Shown here in pieces: positions 8,324-16,082 of a stretch of 64,000 nt of DNA (position 1 is the stretch's first letter; each line of letters begins with the position of its first letter). The translations under genes were made by a program, and so were the position numbers. The DNA is taken from NCBI RefSeq assembly GCF_002502735.1, contig NZ_DAQC01000001.1, positions 1,185,212-1,249,211 on the forward strand, in the 5' to 3' direction. The stretch comes from Methanoregula sp. UBA64. Lineage in GTDB: Archaea > Halobacteriota > Methanomicrobia > Methanomicrobiales > Methanospirillaceae. The notes under the pieces are model-generated. The model had not been told where the DNA came from. It worked only from the letters and a program-made list of their open reading frames with translations, and did not search any database.

Positions 8324-8529
8324 AAAGGTTGCGAATCTATACCCCGCTCTCTTACCTGAAAACGTATCTGGGAACGAAGAAGAAACGCCAACCACCTGTA
8401 CGAATTTGGTTCGATACACTACGTGCCATATGAGAGGGTAGCTCCATCATTAAGGAAAGGACACTCATCACAACCGATAAGAAAGATCAGGAGCGTACAC
8501 ACACCCACGTACCTGACAAGAGTTGTTTT

Positions 8530-9117
8530 ATGAATACGTGCAGCTGGATGGATCCGCGCCTTGAGAAACGGAGCTCGGAGACCGAAGGATCCGGGATCTT
8601 TGCCACGGGGGATATCAGAAAAGACGAGCGCGTGGCGATATTCGGGGGAAAGGTCATGCTGATCGACGAGATGTACCAGATCCCCCCCGGGCTTATGCGA
8701 TATACCATGCAGATCGAGGAGCGTTTTATCCTCGGTCCTGCCTGCGATCATGCCGAGGACACGGATTTCTTCAACCACAGCTGCGAGCCCAACTGCGGTT
8801 TTTCGGGCCAGGTCTTTTTAGTGGCCATGCGGGATATCGTGGCCGGGGAAGAGATCACCTTCGATTATGCCATGACCGTGTCGGAATCGGTGGGGAGCGA
8901 CATGGTCTTTTCCATGGACTGTGCCTGCGGGTCTCCCCGGTGCAGGGGAACGATTACGGAACAGGACTGGATGCTGCCCGAACTCCAGGAACGGTACCGG
9001 GGCTATTTTTCCCCGTATATCCAGAAGAAGATCGGGGAGCTTGACGGGAAGAGGGCCCGGGCTGGCGGGGATACCGTTGTGCCCTGCGATAAGAAAGCCG
9101 GGGTCCTGCTCCGGTGA
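8530..9117 (+). CDS. SET-domain protein (putative protein lysine methyltransferase)
   Basis: A 195-residue protein with a complete small SET domain: GSGIFATGDIRKDERV (N-SET strand), NHSCEPNCGF near residue 82 (pseudoknot, SAM and lysine site), EEITFDYA near residue 112, and a post-SET zinc cluster C-x-C-x4-C in DCACGSPRCRG. The family transfers methyl from SAM to lysine in proteins; archaeal targets are rarely known, with chromatin proteins as one candidate. Single gene with no obvious operon partner. Such compact SET proteins occur sporadically in archaea and bacteria, often by transfer. Confidence 0.85.
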   Translation: MNTCSWMDPRLEKRSSETEGSGIFATGDIRKDERVAIFGGKVMLIDEMYQIPPGLMRYTMQIEERFILGPACDHAEDTDFFNHSCEPNCGFSGQVFLVAMRDIVAGEEITFDYAMTVSESVGSDMVFSMDCACGSPRCRGTITEQDWMLPELQERYRGYFSPYIQKKIGELDGKRARAGGDTVVPCDKKAGVLLR

Positions 9118-9357
9118 TCTTCCCCGGTTCCTGAAATTTTTGTGGACTCACCGCGTGCCGGTACCTGCGATACTCCGCCGTACCTGCTCCCGCTGCCTGC
9201 CCGGGAAAAGACCGGGTTTTCCGGCAGGGGCCGTACTTCCGGGCCTGCGATCCCGGGGATCCGGTAACCACACGGGAACCGGAGCCCGTGACCAGCCCCG
9301 GCCCCTTGCCGGGACAGAAATGTTGGTAATCCCTTACGCCCAATCCCTGACGTACTG

Positions 9358-9909
9358 ATGACGGAGAGTACCATACCGGGAACGCCCGGCGGGGCAGGGG
9401 GATTCCTGCACCGGATGGCAGGCCCGGTCTCCTCTGCCATTCTCTTTGCCCTTGTTTCAGCGGTCTCCTTCACGATTGCCTTTTTTATCACAGGCTATGT
9501 GCCCGAGGATACCGATACGCGGATGATCGGCGCGATGTGGGCGATGATCTCTGCGATTGTCGTGATGCAGGACACCCGGTCCGCAACGATCAGCACCGCA
9601 TGGCTGCGGATCCTGGGCTCGCTTATCGGGGCCGTATTCTCGGCGTTCTATCTTCTCGTCTTCCCGTTCTCCATTGTCGGCATGGGCATCCTGATCGGTG
9701 TCGTTGTCCTTGTCTGCGAGCTCCTCCACCTGCCCGGCCATCTCCGGCTTGCCGGCCTTACCGCAGGTATCGTGATGGTGATCTCGGTGGTAAACCCCGA
9801 CATTCCCCCGTTTGTGAACGCAGCCACCCGGTTTTTTGAGGTGATCATCGGGAGTTCGGTGGCAATTGCAGCGGCATGGGTCTGGCAGTACGTTCTGGGG
9901 AAAGACTGA
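9358..9909 (+). CDS. FUSC/aromatic-acid-exporter-like membrane protein
   Basis: A 183-residue integral membrane protein with about five hydrophobic helices (residues ~25-50, 60-75, 85-110, 115-135, 155-178). The segment MIGAMWAMISAIVVMQDTRSATISTAW and the Gly-rich second half resemble the membrane half of the FUSC/ArAE family (YccS, AaeB). It lacks the cytosolic domain of the large bacterial exporters and is a short version seen in archaea. Substrate unknown. A gap of about 240 bases before it holds no gene I can support. Confidence 0.6.
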   Translation: MTESTIPGTPGGAGGFLHRMAGPVSSAILFALVSAVSFTIAFFITGYVPEDTDTRMIGAMWAMISAIVVMQDTRSATISTAWLRILGSLIGAVFSAFYLLVFPFSIVGMGILIGVVVLVCELLHLPGHLRLAGLTAGIVMVISVVNPDIPPFVNAATRFFEVIIGSSVAIAAAWVWQYVLGKD

Positions 9910-10208
9910 ACCGGCAGTAGCCGGGCATTCTGTCTTTTTGGTACCTCCGGGGGTCATTAGTGCAGAAATTCCTGCATTCAAAGACATCCTTTTCCTGCAC
10001 CCGGTAAAAATCCGGTGCAGGTGTGGTATACCGTGTCGAGATCCCCTCTGCTCCCGTTTATTTTTGAAATTAAGACGTTCGTGATGTTGCGGGGGGCCTT
10101 CCGGAGATTATCCCGTTCCTCGATCCGGGCATCAATACCGCTACCCAGGGGATATCACCGGTTCTTACCGATTTCCTTGCAGCAGGCAGGGATCTCGATA
10201 CCACGGCA

Positions 10209-11096
10209 GTGTACCTTGTCGTCGTCATCCTGCTCTACCTGGGGTTTCACCCGAAGTACGGGGTCAGGCTCGCAGCACTCTTCGGGATTGCCGGCGGCCT
10301 TAACGAAGCCCTGAAGCTCTTTTTTCACCTCCCCCGCCCGTACTGGGTCTCTGCGGCGGTGAAAGCCTATTACTCTGTTCCCTCGTTTGGGTTTCCCTCG
10401 GGAGGTGCGATGTGCAGCGTGGTGGTCTACGGGTACGTTGCAGCCGCGGTCAGGAAGTACTGGGTTGTCATGGTATGCGCTGTTCTGCTCGCCTGGGCCG
10501 TGCTTGCCCGTATTTTTGCCGGGGTCCACTTCCTGCTCGATGTGATCGGGGGCCTTTTCTTCGGGGTGCTCCTCCTGCTTGCGTTCCACGTTCTTGCCCC
10601 AAAAGCCGAAGGTTTTGCCGCAGGGCTCAGGAAACCTGCCCGGGTCCTCTGCATCTTCCTTGTCGCGGCACTGCCGCTGCTTTTTGTCGTCCCGGCATAC
10701 CTCTCCCTTGCCGGCTGGCTGATGCCCCCGGAGTGGGCTGCAATGGCAGCAAACCAGACCGGCGCGCTTATCGATCCGGTTCGGATCCGGTATACGTGGG
10801 ATGCATGCAGCCTGATTCTCGGGTGCCTGCTCGGGTACGAGTTCCTGACGGGACGGGGCGGGTGGACTCCGCCAAAACGGGTTCTTTTACGGGGCATGAT
10901 TGCACTTTTCGGGGCGGCATCCTCCCTTGCCCTGATCGTATGGATTACGGAGGTCCTGTCTATGCCCGGGACGGCACTTCCGTACCCGGTTGCACCGTTT
11001 GTCTCCATCGCCTGTGCCGGTTTCTGGTTTAGTGCCTGCGTACCGCTTGCCGCCCGAAAACTGGGCTTCGGGAGTAAAGACCCGGGGAGTATGTGA
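10209..11096 (+). CDS. PAP2-family membrane protein, catalytic motif altered, 5' end uncertain
   Basis: At least 295 residues with 6-8 membrane helices in the type-2 phosphatidic acid phosphatase layout: motif 1 KLFFHLPRP, motif 2 PSFGFPSGGAM, motif 3 ARIFAGVHFLLD. Active enzymes have PSGH in motif 2 and SR in motif 3; here the acid-base His is Gly and the Ser is Ala, so phosphatase activity is doubtful. The only good in-frame start is GTG 10209, but the same frame continues upstream with plausible protein (PEIIPFLDPGINTATQGIS) back to a stop at 10071. An ATG at 10084 would join it if the G6 run at 10091-10096 had one more G, so a frameshift or read error is likely at the 5' end. Confidence 0.65.
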   Translation: MYLVVVILLYLGFHPKYGVRLAALFGIAGGLNEALKLFFHLPRPYWVSAAVKAYYSVPSFGFPSGGAMCSVVVYGYVAAAVRKYWVVMVCAVLLAWAVLARIFAGVHFLLDVIGGLFFGVLLLLAFHVLAPKAEGFAAGLRKPARVLCIFLVAALPLLFVVPAYLSLAGWLMPPEWAAMAANQTGALIDPVRIRYTWDACSLILGCLLGYEFLTGRGGWTPPKRVLLRGMIALFGAASSLALIVWITEVLSMPGTALPYPVAPFVSIACAGFWFSACVPLAARKLGFGSKDPGSM

Positions 11097-11151
11097 GAAC
11101 GCCCGGGAGCGGTTCGCCCGGCCCCCGCATCCCCATTGTTGCGGAATTTTA

Positions 11152-11450
11152 GCGGCCGCCCCGACCGTTTCCGGAAATGATCGGTCCGACCATCTTTTCT
11201 GTTGAGTGCAAGGTAGGGGGGGTGGGGGCGATCGCAAATCCGCGTGGATCAATGGCCGCCCCGACCAATGTCTGAGATCGGTCGGTCCGACCATTGATCG
11301 AGTACGGTCGGGGCGACCACCCCTTCTCGTCTGAAGTTCCAGTGGAACCACAGGTCACGGTACTGGAAAAAGTACGGCCACCCCGACCATTTTTGAAAAT
11401 GATCGGTCCGATCATTTTTTCTGTTGAGTTGAAGGTAGGGGGGAGGGGGG
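11152..11450. repeat. Three imperfect palindromic (REP-like) repeats
   Basis: Units at about 11152-11227, 11250-11321 and 11371-11450. The first and third share a long stretch: GGCC(G/A)CCCCGACC, then AAATGATCGGTCCGA, then TTTTCTGTTGAGT and a G-run tail (AAGGTAGGGGGG). The middle copy shares the core GGCCGCCCCGACCA and GGTCGGTCCGACCAT and ends in the inverted form GGTCGGGGCGACC. Each unit can fold into a hairpin. Spacing and unit identity are too irregular for a CRISPR array. They look like a dispersed family, probably present elsewhere in the genome. Confidence 0.7.
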
Positions 11451-11592
11451 TAGCATTTTTTTTGGAGGTCGGGGTGACCACTGCGGGAGGAGGCGGGGGG
11501 TGGGGTTGTGTGACGAACGCATGTTTCCCCTTTTAGAAATCAGCATTTTTGCTATCACCCTTGGGCCGTTAAAATCATTATTAATATCCGAC

Positions 11593-11608
11593 TGAATTGA
11601 CCAATTCA
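11593..11608. promoter_or_regulatory. Palindrome upstream of the CBASS operon promoter
   Basis: TGAATTG and CAATTCA are perfect 7-base arms separated by AC, about 60 bases upstream of the TATA box. A further inverted pair, TAGGAGC at 11616-11622 and GCTCCTA at 11689-11695, brackets the TATA box. Possible operator sites. Confidence 0.35.
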
Positions 11609-11667
11609 ATCTTTTTAGGAGCCAAATATAGGGAGAGCATCCGCACTTTCACGCTGCACGGCCGAGG

Positions 11668-11680
11668 TATATATAAAAAA
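11668..11680 (+). promoter_or_regulatory. TATA box of the CBASS-like operon
   Basis: TATATATAAAAAA, the strongest TATA box in the window, preceded by a purine-rich CGAGG that could act as a BRE. Expected transcript start is near 11695-11705, giving a leader of about 50 bases with a GAGGA Shine-Dalgarno at about 11743 before the ATG at 11753. Confidence 0.65.
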
Positions 11681-11752
11681 GAGGCCTAGCTCCTATCAAT
11701 AGTCCTGAGATGGAGAGAATGAAATCGTGATAAAAACGTAAATGAGGAATTT

Positions 11753-12652
11753 ATGGAGAGAAGATTACTCCTTCCAGTTGTTAAAACACGAAACAAAGAG
11801 ACCTATATCGATAACTCGTGTGACGTTTCTGCTATCGTAATAAGGATTAGGGATTTTCTTTTTAAGGATGGATCCCTGAATTGTGCCTTAATCAAAGAAA
11901 TTCAAGATGCAGGAGGATTACACCAATATTACAATTTTAAAGGGCCAATTATCTTTTCTTCAATAATGCGTGATGAAATTCTAGACTCATGCGTTGTTGA
12001 AACCTATATCTTTCTTATAAATCAGCTTAAGCCTGAGTATTACCTAACTCCAGACAGCTATACATATCGAGGATATAAGATAGATTCTCGATCAAAAATT
12101 GAAAAAATTTTAGAGATGACAAAAATCATTTTAAAAGAATGTCCCGCGAGTGAACCAATCGGTCTCATAAAAGGCTGCAATCTTTCCCAAATTGATCTTC
12201 ATCTCGACAAACTAATAGAGTTGAAAATTAAGCGATTTTGTTTCCATGCGGGAGATTTCATTTATAAAGAGTCTGAATATTCCAAAAGCCAAGCAATCTT
12301 TTTTGCTAAATCGATGAAAGAAAAAAGGATTTATCTAATCATATACGGGGTTGGAAGCAACACCTATTTTAGAAAATTCCATTTTGCAGATGCTTTTGTT
12401 ACAAACTCGCATTTTATGCAAGCAGCTAACCATCGTCGCATTCCCGGTTCAAAATGGATTACCTTCAAAGGAAAACCAAATCAGGAGACGATTATGGAGA
12501 ATTTAAGATATCTCTTGAGGTTAGTTAACCCACCAAAGGACTTGTCTCTCCTTTCAACATGGTTATCCACGGAAGTAATCGAAAACATCGATAGTTTATC
12601 CATAGGATATTACCCTGTCATAAATAGGGAGATTAAAATTAAAGAGGTCTGA
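11753..12652 (+). CDS. TGT/DpdA-like TIM-barrel protein of the CBASS-like operon
   Basis: A 299-residue AT-rich gene. Landmarks fit a queuine/archaeosine tRNA-guanine transglycosylase-like TIM barrel: YYLTPDSYTYRG near residue 105, PIGLIKGCNLSQIDLHLDKL near 145, RFCFHAGDF, and YGVGSNTYFRKFHFADAF near 208, which lines up with the TGT strand GVGXX..GVDMFD. The C-terminal zinc site (CxCxxC...H) of true TGTs is absent. In my by-eye alignment the nucleophile Asp of FDC falls on Val in ADAFVTN and the base-recognition TDSGG region reads IIFSSIM, so it may bind rather than exchange bases. It is first in the operon, 5 bases before the CD-NTase. TGT-like genes accompany CD-NTases in type IV CBASS. Confidence 0.6.
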   Translation: MERRLLLPVVKTRNKETYIDNSCDVSAIVIRIRDFLFKDGSLNCALIKEIQDAGGLHQYYNFKGPIIFSSIMRDEILDSCVVETYIFLINQLKPEYYLTPDSYTYRGYKIDSRSKIEKILEMTKIILKECPASEPIGLIKGCNLSQIDLHLDKLIELKIKRFCFHAGDFIYKESEYSKSQAIFFAKSMKEKRIYLIIYGVGSNTYFRKFHFADAFVTNSHFMQAANHRRIPGSKWITFKGKPNQETIMENLRYLLRLVNPPKDLSLLSTWLSTEVIENIDSLSIGYYPVINREIKIKEV

Positions 12653-12657
12653 TTTTC

Positions 12658-13632
12658 ATGGGAGGAGATATTGCACCGAAGGAATATGTAGAAAAACATG
12701 GCCCGCAGGACGGTCAAGCCACAATTGAACAATTTCAGGATCTATTGACACGAAAAAGGATCCAAGATAAATCTGAATCTTACGAGACAGATATTAACGA
12801 AAAAATCAACGAAAAACTAAGTGTTTACAATGACAGGGACACAGAAATTCATCGTGAACATCTGAAGGACATCAGAAAAATAATTGAAGATGATAATGAA
12901 GGATCGATCGAGTTAAAATTTGCGGGATCTGTCAGCAAACATACCTATATTGATGGACTGAGTGATGTTGATGTTCTAGTTCTTGTCAATAATTCAGAAT
13001 TGGCCGACAAATCTCCCCAAGAAATTAAAATATACCTCAAATCCGTATTGCAAAAAAGATTGAAGCATGTCAAGGAAATACATACAGGAAGTTTGGCAAT
13101 TACAGTGATTTTTTCCGATGGAACCGAAATTCAATTACTTCCTGCACTTAAACGAGGTGAGGGTTACCGCATCCAAGAGGAAAAAAGGAATTCTTGGTCA
13201 AATGTTACACGACCTGATAAATTCGCAGCCAAACTAACGGAAACAAACCAAAATTGTGGGCAAAAAGTTATTCCAGTTATCAAAATTGCAAAAAGTATCA
13301 ATTCTCAGTTGCCAGAGGATCAACAACTATCAGGATATCATATCGAATCACTTGCAATTAAAATTTTTAGAGGTTACCCTGAAGATGCCCCTAGGACTCC
13401 TAAATTTATGCTGAAATATTTCTTTGAAAAAGCAACCGTTGAAGTCAAAACTCAAATAAAAGATAGTACGCATCAATCCATTCATGTTGATGATTATCTT
13501 GGCCCGAATGACTCACTTCAACGAAAAAATGTCAGTGATACACTTAAAAGAATTTCCGATAGAATGAAAAATGCAGATTCTAATGCAAATATCGAAGAAT
13601 GGGAAAAAATTCTTGGAGATATAAATGAGTGA
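12658..13632 (+). CDS. CD-NTase (CBASS cyclic oligonucleotide synthase)
   Basis: A 324-residue nucleotidyltransferase of the cGAS/DncV-like superfamily. The catalytic strand-turn has GSVSKHTYIDGLSDVDVLVLV near residues 85-105: the GS that holds the triphosphate and the DxD metal site. The third acidic position is unusual: the strand reads TEIQLLPAL near residue 155, where most relatives have D before the hydrophobic pair and Pro, so the Glu or Gln there must stand in. A helical C-terminal region follows, as in this family. Known members make cyclic di- or trinucleotides on phage infection and activate a neighbouring effector. The next gene overlaps it by 8 bases and encodes a SLATT membrane effector. 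AT-rich, unlike the surrounding genome. Confidence 0.85.
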   Translation: MGGDIAPKEYVEKHGPQDGQATIEQFQDLLTRKRIQDKSESYETDINEKINEKLSVYNDRDTEIHREHLKDIRKIIEDDNEGSIELKFAGSVSKHTYIDGLSDVDVLVLVNNSELADKSPQEIKIYLKSVLQKRLKHVKEIHTGSLAITVIFSDGTEIQLLPALKRGEGYRIQEEKRNSWSNVTRPDKFAAKLTETNQNCGQKVIPVIKIAKSINSQLPEDQQLSGYHIESLAIKIFRGYPEDAPRTPKFMLKYFFEKATVEVKTQIKDSTHQSIHVDDYLGPNDSLQRKNVSDTLKRISDRMKNADSNANIEEWEKILGDINE

Positions 13633-14227
13633 TAACACCACTGAAAATGAAACAGGTATTGAGCACGTAATTAAAGATCTTCAACGAAAATCAGAAATTT
13701 TACGAGAAATTCAGGTTTTTTGTTCAAAAAAATGTAAACGATGGGCCGACCTTATATTACTCCTCACGGTATTACTTACGATGGGTATCGCATTTCTATC
13801 GTTAATTGTCCCAGTATTGATCCATCTTGACGGAACTGCGAATACCATATTTGGAATTATTATTGCTCTTGCAGGAATGGGAGTATTATTTCTTTCAATA
13901 TCGGATAGAATTTTTGGAATTAATGAACGGTATGCTCGCCATCTCCAAGGAGAGAAAATATTGACGGATTTTATTAGAGAATGCCATAGTTTCCGACATG
14001 TCGAATTAAAAAAATATAGTGATGAGAAAAAGATGATCAAATTAAATGCTTTGAAAGATCGCTATTCCCAGATACAGCAGATATTACCTCCAAACGATAT
14101 TTCCAATTTAGAATTCCTAAAAATTAAACAACAATACTACCTTAAAGTGGACATAAGTAAAAAATTAGATTTAGATCATAATTTGGATATTGAGAAAGCA
14201 GCGTCTCTAAATAAGAATTCGGATTAA
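13625..14227 (+). CDS. SLATT-domain two-helix membrane effector
   Basis: A 200-residue protein with an N-terminal helix, two closely spaced membrane helices (about residues 38-62 and 70-92: WADLILLLTVLLTMGIAFLS and IFGIIIALAGMGVLFLS), then ISDRIFGINERYARHLQGEKILTDF and a long helical tail. This is the SMODS/SLOG-associating two-helix (SLATT) layout, where the helices are thought to form a pore that is opened by the nucleotide signal and kills the infected cell. Its ATG overlaps the end of the CD-NTase (ATGAGTGA), implying coupled translation. Effector identity is by architecture and context. Confidence 0.8.
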   Translation: MSDNTTENETGIEHVIKDLQRKSEILREIQVFCSKKCKRWADLILLLTVLLTMGIAFLSLIVPVLIHLDGTANTIFGIIIALAGMGVLFLSISDRIFGINERYARHLQGEKILTDFIRECHSFRHVELKKYSDEKKMIKLNALKDRYSQIQQILPPNDISNLEFLKIKQQYYLKVDISKKLDLDHNLDIEKAASLNKNSD

Positions 14228-14334
14228 TAACTTTCTTCACCTCATTTTATTCGATTAAAAGATGTGTTTTTCATAATTCCACATTGCTCAAATCAATAAA
14301 AAACAATTTTATCTTTAAAATACAATCGTAAATA

Positions 14335-14688
14335 ATGGACGAACTAATCCTAATTGATGCGGCCTGTCTAATAATAGGGATAGTTGGGATTGTTCTAGCC
14401 TACTTTTTTTATTTGAAAACCAAGCAACAAGAGGAAGCTGTCGCAGCTGAAAATAAAACTGCTTTAATGGAGATAAGGGGCTCTATCACAGAACAAACAA
14501 TAAAATTAAATGATATTGAAGTAGGACTCGCCCAATTTCAAATTCAAGGAGATGTTATAAACTATCCGGAAATTCAACAAAAGACAGACGCACGAAAAAG
14601 ATTAGAAGCATTTTTTATTGGAATTTTTGTCACTATTTTACTGGCTGCGATTATTGCATATCTCACCAAACCACGTAAAAGATCCTGA
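14335..14688 (+). CDS. Small two-helix membrane protein of the CBASS island
   Basis: 117 residues: an N-terminal membrane helix (about 7-28), a helical, probably coiled, middle containing AENKTALMEIRGSITEQTIK, and a C-terminal membrane helix (about 92-112) ending in Lys/Arg. I do not recognise the family. It lies 107 bases after the SLATT gene, has the same AT-rich composition, and has TATA-like sequence before it (about 14312-14320), so it may be separately expressed. It could be a second membrane component, an immunity or regulatory partner, or an unrelated island passenger. Confidence 0.6.
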   Translation: MDELILIDAACLIIGIVGIVLAYFFYLKTKQQEEAVAAENKTALMEIRGSITEQTIKLNDIEVGLAQFQIQGDVINYPEIQQKTDARKRLEAFFIGIFVTILLAAIIAYLTKPRKRS

Positions 14689-15277
14689 TTTTTCCACTAG
14701 TTTCAATCCCCAAACCGGAGTAACTCCCTATTTATCTTCACCGACAGCTCCCCCCGATAACTTCCAAAATTCCCGCAGCTTACACGAAGCATTTAACCCG
14801 GCATAACCTTGTAAGGAATAATCAACTATGTCCCTGACATTCTGCACCAAGGTAACGAGGAAGATCGCGAATATCGGGTATCCAAAGAAAGTCGCCCGCC
14901 GCTTTGCGAAAGTCTTTGCCGTCCTCATGACCCTGACCTGCGGCCTCTTCGGGCTCTTTGAGAAGGAAAAAGCACCGATCTATCTGAATGCCGGTTTCGG
15001 GATGCATGCTGCGGGTGCCCGGGCCGGGATCTTCTCGCCCGCCATCTCTTCTATACGTCGTTGACCGCCGGTCCGGTCATTACGGGTTCCTGATTACCTG
15101 CACAGCGTATGCTGCCGAAGGTTATCCGGCCCGTACCGTTTCCAAAAAAAAGCGGTATGACCCTGCACCGGGCCGGCCTTGTCATTCCCTTTGACGAGCG
15201 GATGCGCCCGCCCGTCGCGATCCCCACAAAAGAATACCCCGGCCCCGGGTCACGGGCGAAAACGAGGTGTAGTACCT
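14689..15277. other. Right flank of the island, no confident gene
   Basis: About 590 bases where composition returns to GC-rich at roughly 14830. A 78-residue frame at 14828-15064 begins MSLTFCTKVTRKIANIGY and contains one hydrophobic helix; it may be a small gene or remnant, but I have no family for it. The rest has only short overlapping frames. Confidence 0.4.
14828..15064 (+). CDS. Possible small membrane protein or gene remnant
   Basis: 78 residues, very basic first 28 residues, one hydrophobic helix (FAKVFAVLMTLTCGLFGLF), then a Gly/Ala-rich tail. A weak AAGGA lies 11 bases before the ATG. No family recognised, and the tail looks like low-grade coding sequence. Reported because it sits at the right end of the island. 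Confidence 0.3.
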   Translation: MSLTFCTKVTRKIANIGYPKKVARRFAKVFAVLMTLTCGLFGLFEKEKAPIYLNAGFGMHAAGARAGIFSPAISSIRR

Positions 15278-15949
15278 ATGGCAACCCAGACCACAGAACA
15301 GGGCGTGATTGCGCCGGGTGCGATTGCATCCGGTGCCACGTACAGCAACCGGATTATTCCCTGCACCATTGCAGGTGAGACAACAAATGTTCTTCTTCCG
15401 GAACCGGGCACAAAAAAGCTACCGGGCGGCACCGGCAGGACTTCACACCGCCGCACCGTAAAAAACCGCAAAACCCGGGCCGGCAGCCACCGGAAGACGA
15501 AGGCAGGATCTGCACGTCCCCATGAGATCTGGCTCCGCCCGCCAAAGGGCACGTTCGAGGCGGCAAAAATCCTCGCGGCCGAGGGATACATTATCGGCAA
15601 AACCACCGGGCCGGCCCCGGTCTTTGACCTTGTGGGCAGGTCGCCGGAGCAGGGGATCCTGGTCAAGATCGTCCGGCCACGCGAGCCGGTCCGTGGCGCT
15701 GCCCGGGTGGCAGAGCTCTACCTCCCCGAGATCCTCCTGCTCCGGTCCTACTACCGCTCACCGGCAGACAGCATCGAGCTCTGGATCTTCTCCCGGGAAA
15801 TTGGCCTTGCCCGCTACCGGGTCTTTGACTGGGGCATTGCAAACGTCACAACAGTTACAAAACTCTTCAAAACGCAGCCCTCCGGGAAGGTTGCAGGACA
15901 AACCGGGCAAAAAAATCTCGTAGAACAACAGACCCGTAACTCTCCCTGA
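15278..15949 (+). CDS. Conserved-looking protein of unknown function
   Basis: About 223 residues from the ATG at 15278, which has a GAGGTG Shine-Dalgarno 10 bases upstream (the open frame starts earlier). The first 85 residues are low-complexity with a Lys/Arg-rich stretch; the second half, from TFEAAKILAAEGYIIGKTTG, is a folded alpha/beta domain. The order helix, FDLVG, ILVKIV, then strands ending in LWIFS and YRVFDW resembles a restriction-endonuclease-like core, but the usual E-x-K is not there (LVKIV), so catalysis is doubtful. No family can be named. Confidence 0.55.
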   Translation: MATQTTEQGVIAPGAIASGATYSNRIIPCTIAGETTNVLLPEPGTKKLPGGTGRTSHRRTVKNRKTRAGSHRKTKAGSARPHEIWLRPPKGTFEAAKILAAEGYIIGKTTGPAPVFDLVGRSPEQGILVKIVRPREPVRGAARVAELYLPEILLLRSYYRSPADSIELWIFSREIGLARYRVFDWGIANVTTVTKLFKTQPSGKVAGQTGQKNLVEQQTRNSP

Positions 15950-16082
15950 CCCGATTGCGTATCCGGGCAATAATCGGGCCCGGATCCACTTCCCTTTTTT
16001 TCGCTATATATTCAGAACTCCTATGATGGTATGTCAAAGGGCGCCCCGAGACAAGAGAAAAAAAAGAAAGGAAGTGAAAAAA

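Larger units (their letters stand above)
11097..11752. other. Non-coding junction between core genes and the AT-rich island
   Basis: 656 bases without a supportable gene. The first 350 bases hold three imperfect copies of a palindromic repeat (separate entry), followed by G-rich runs. From about 11540 the composition switches to AT-rich, with a 7-base-arm palindrome at 11593-11608 and a strong TATA box at 11668-11680. I see no tRNA, integrase gene or clear attachment-site duplication. Confidence 0.6.

Noticed and set aside
11152..11450. A possible CRISPR array
   Set aside because: Only three uneven copies of differing length with no uniform spacers and no cas1/cas2 genes.
11753..12652. A functional tRNA-guanine transglycosylase for archaeosine
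   Set aside because: No zinc site, key Asp apparently missing, AT-rich and in a CD-NTase operon.
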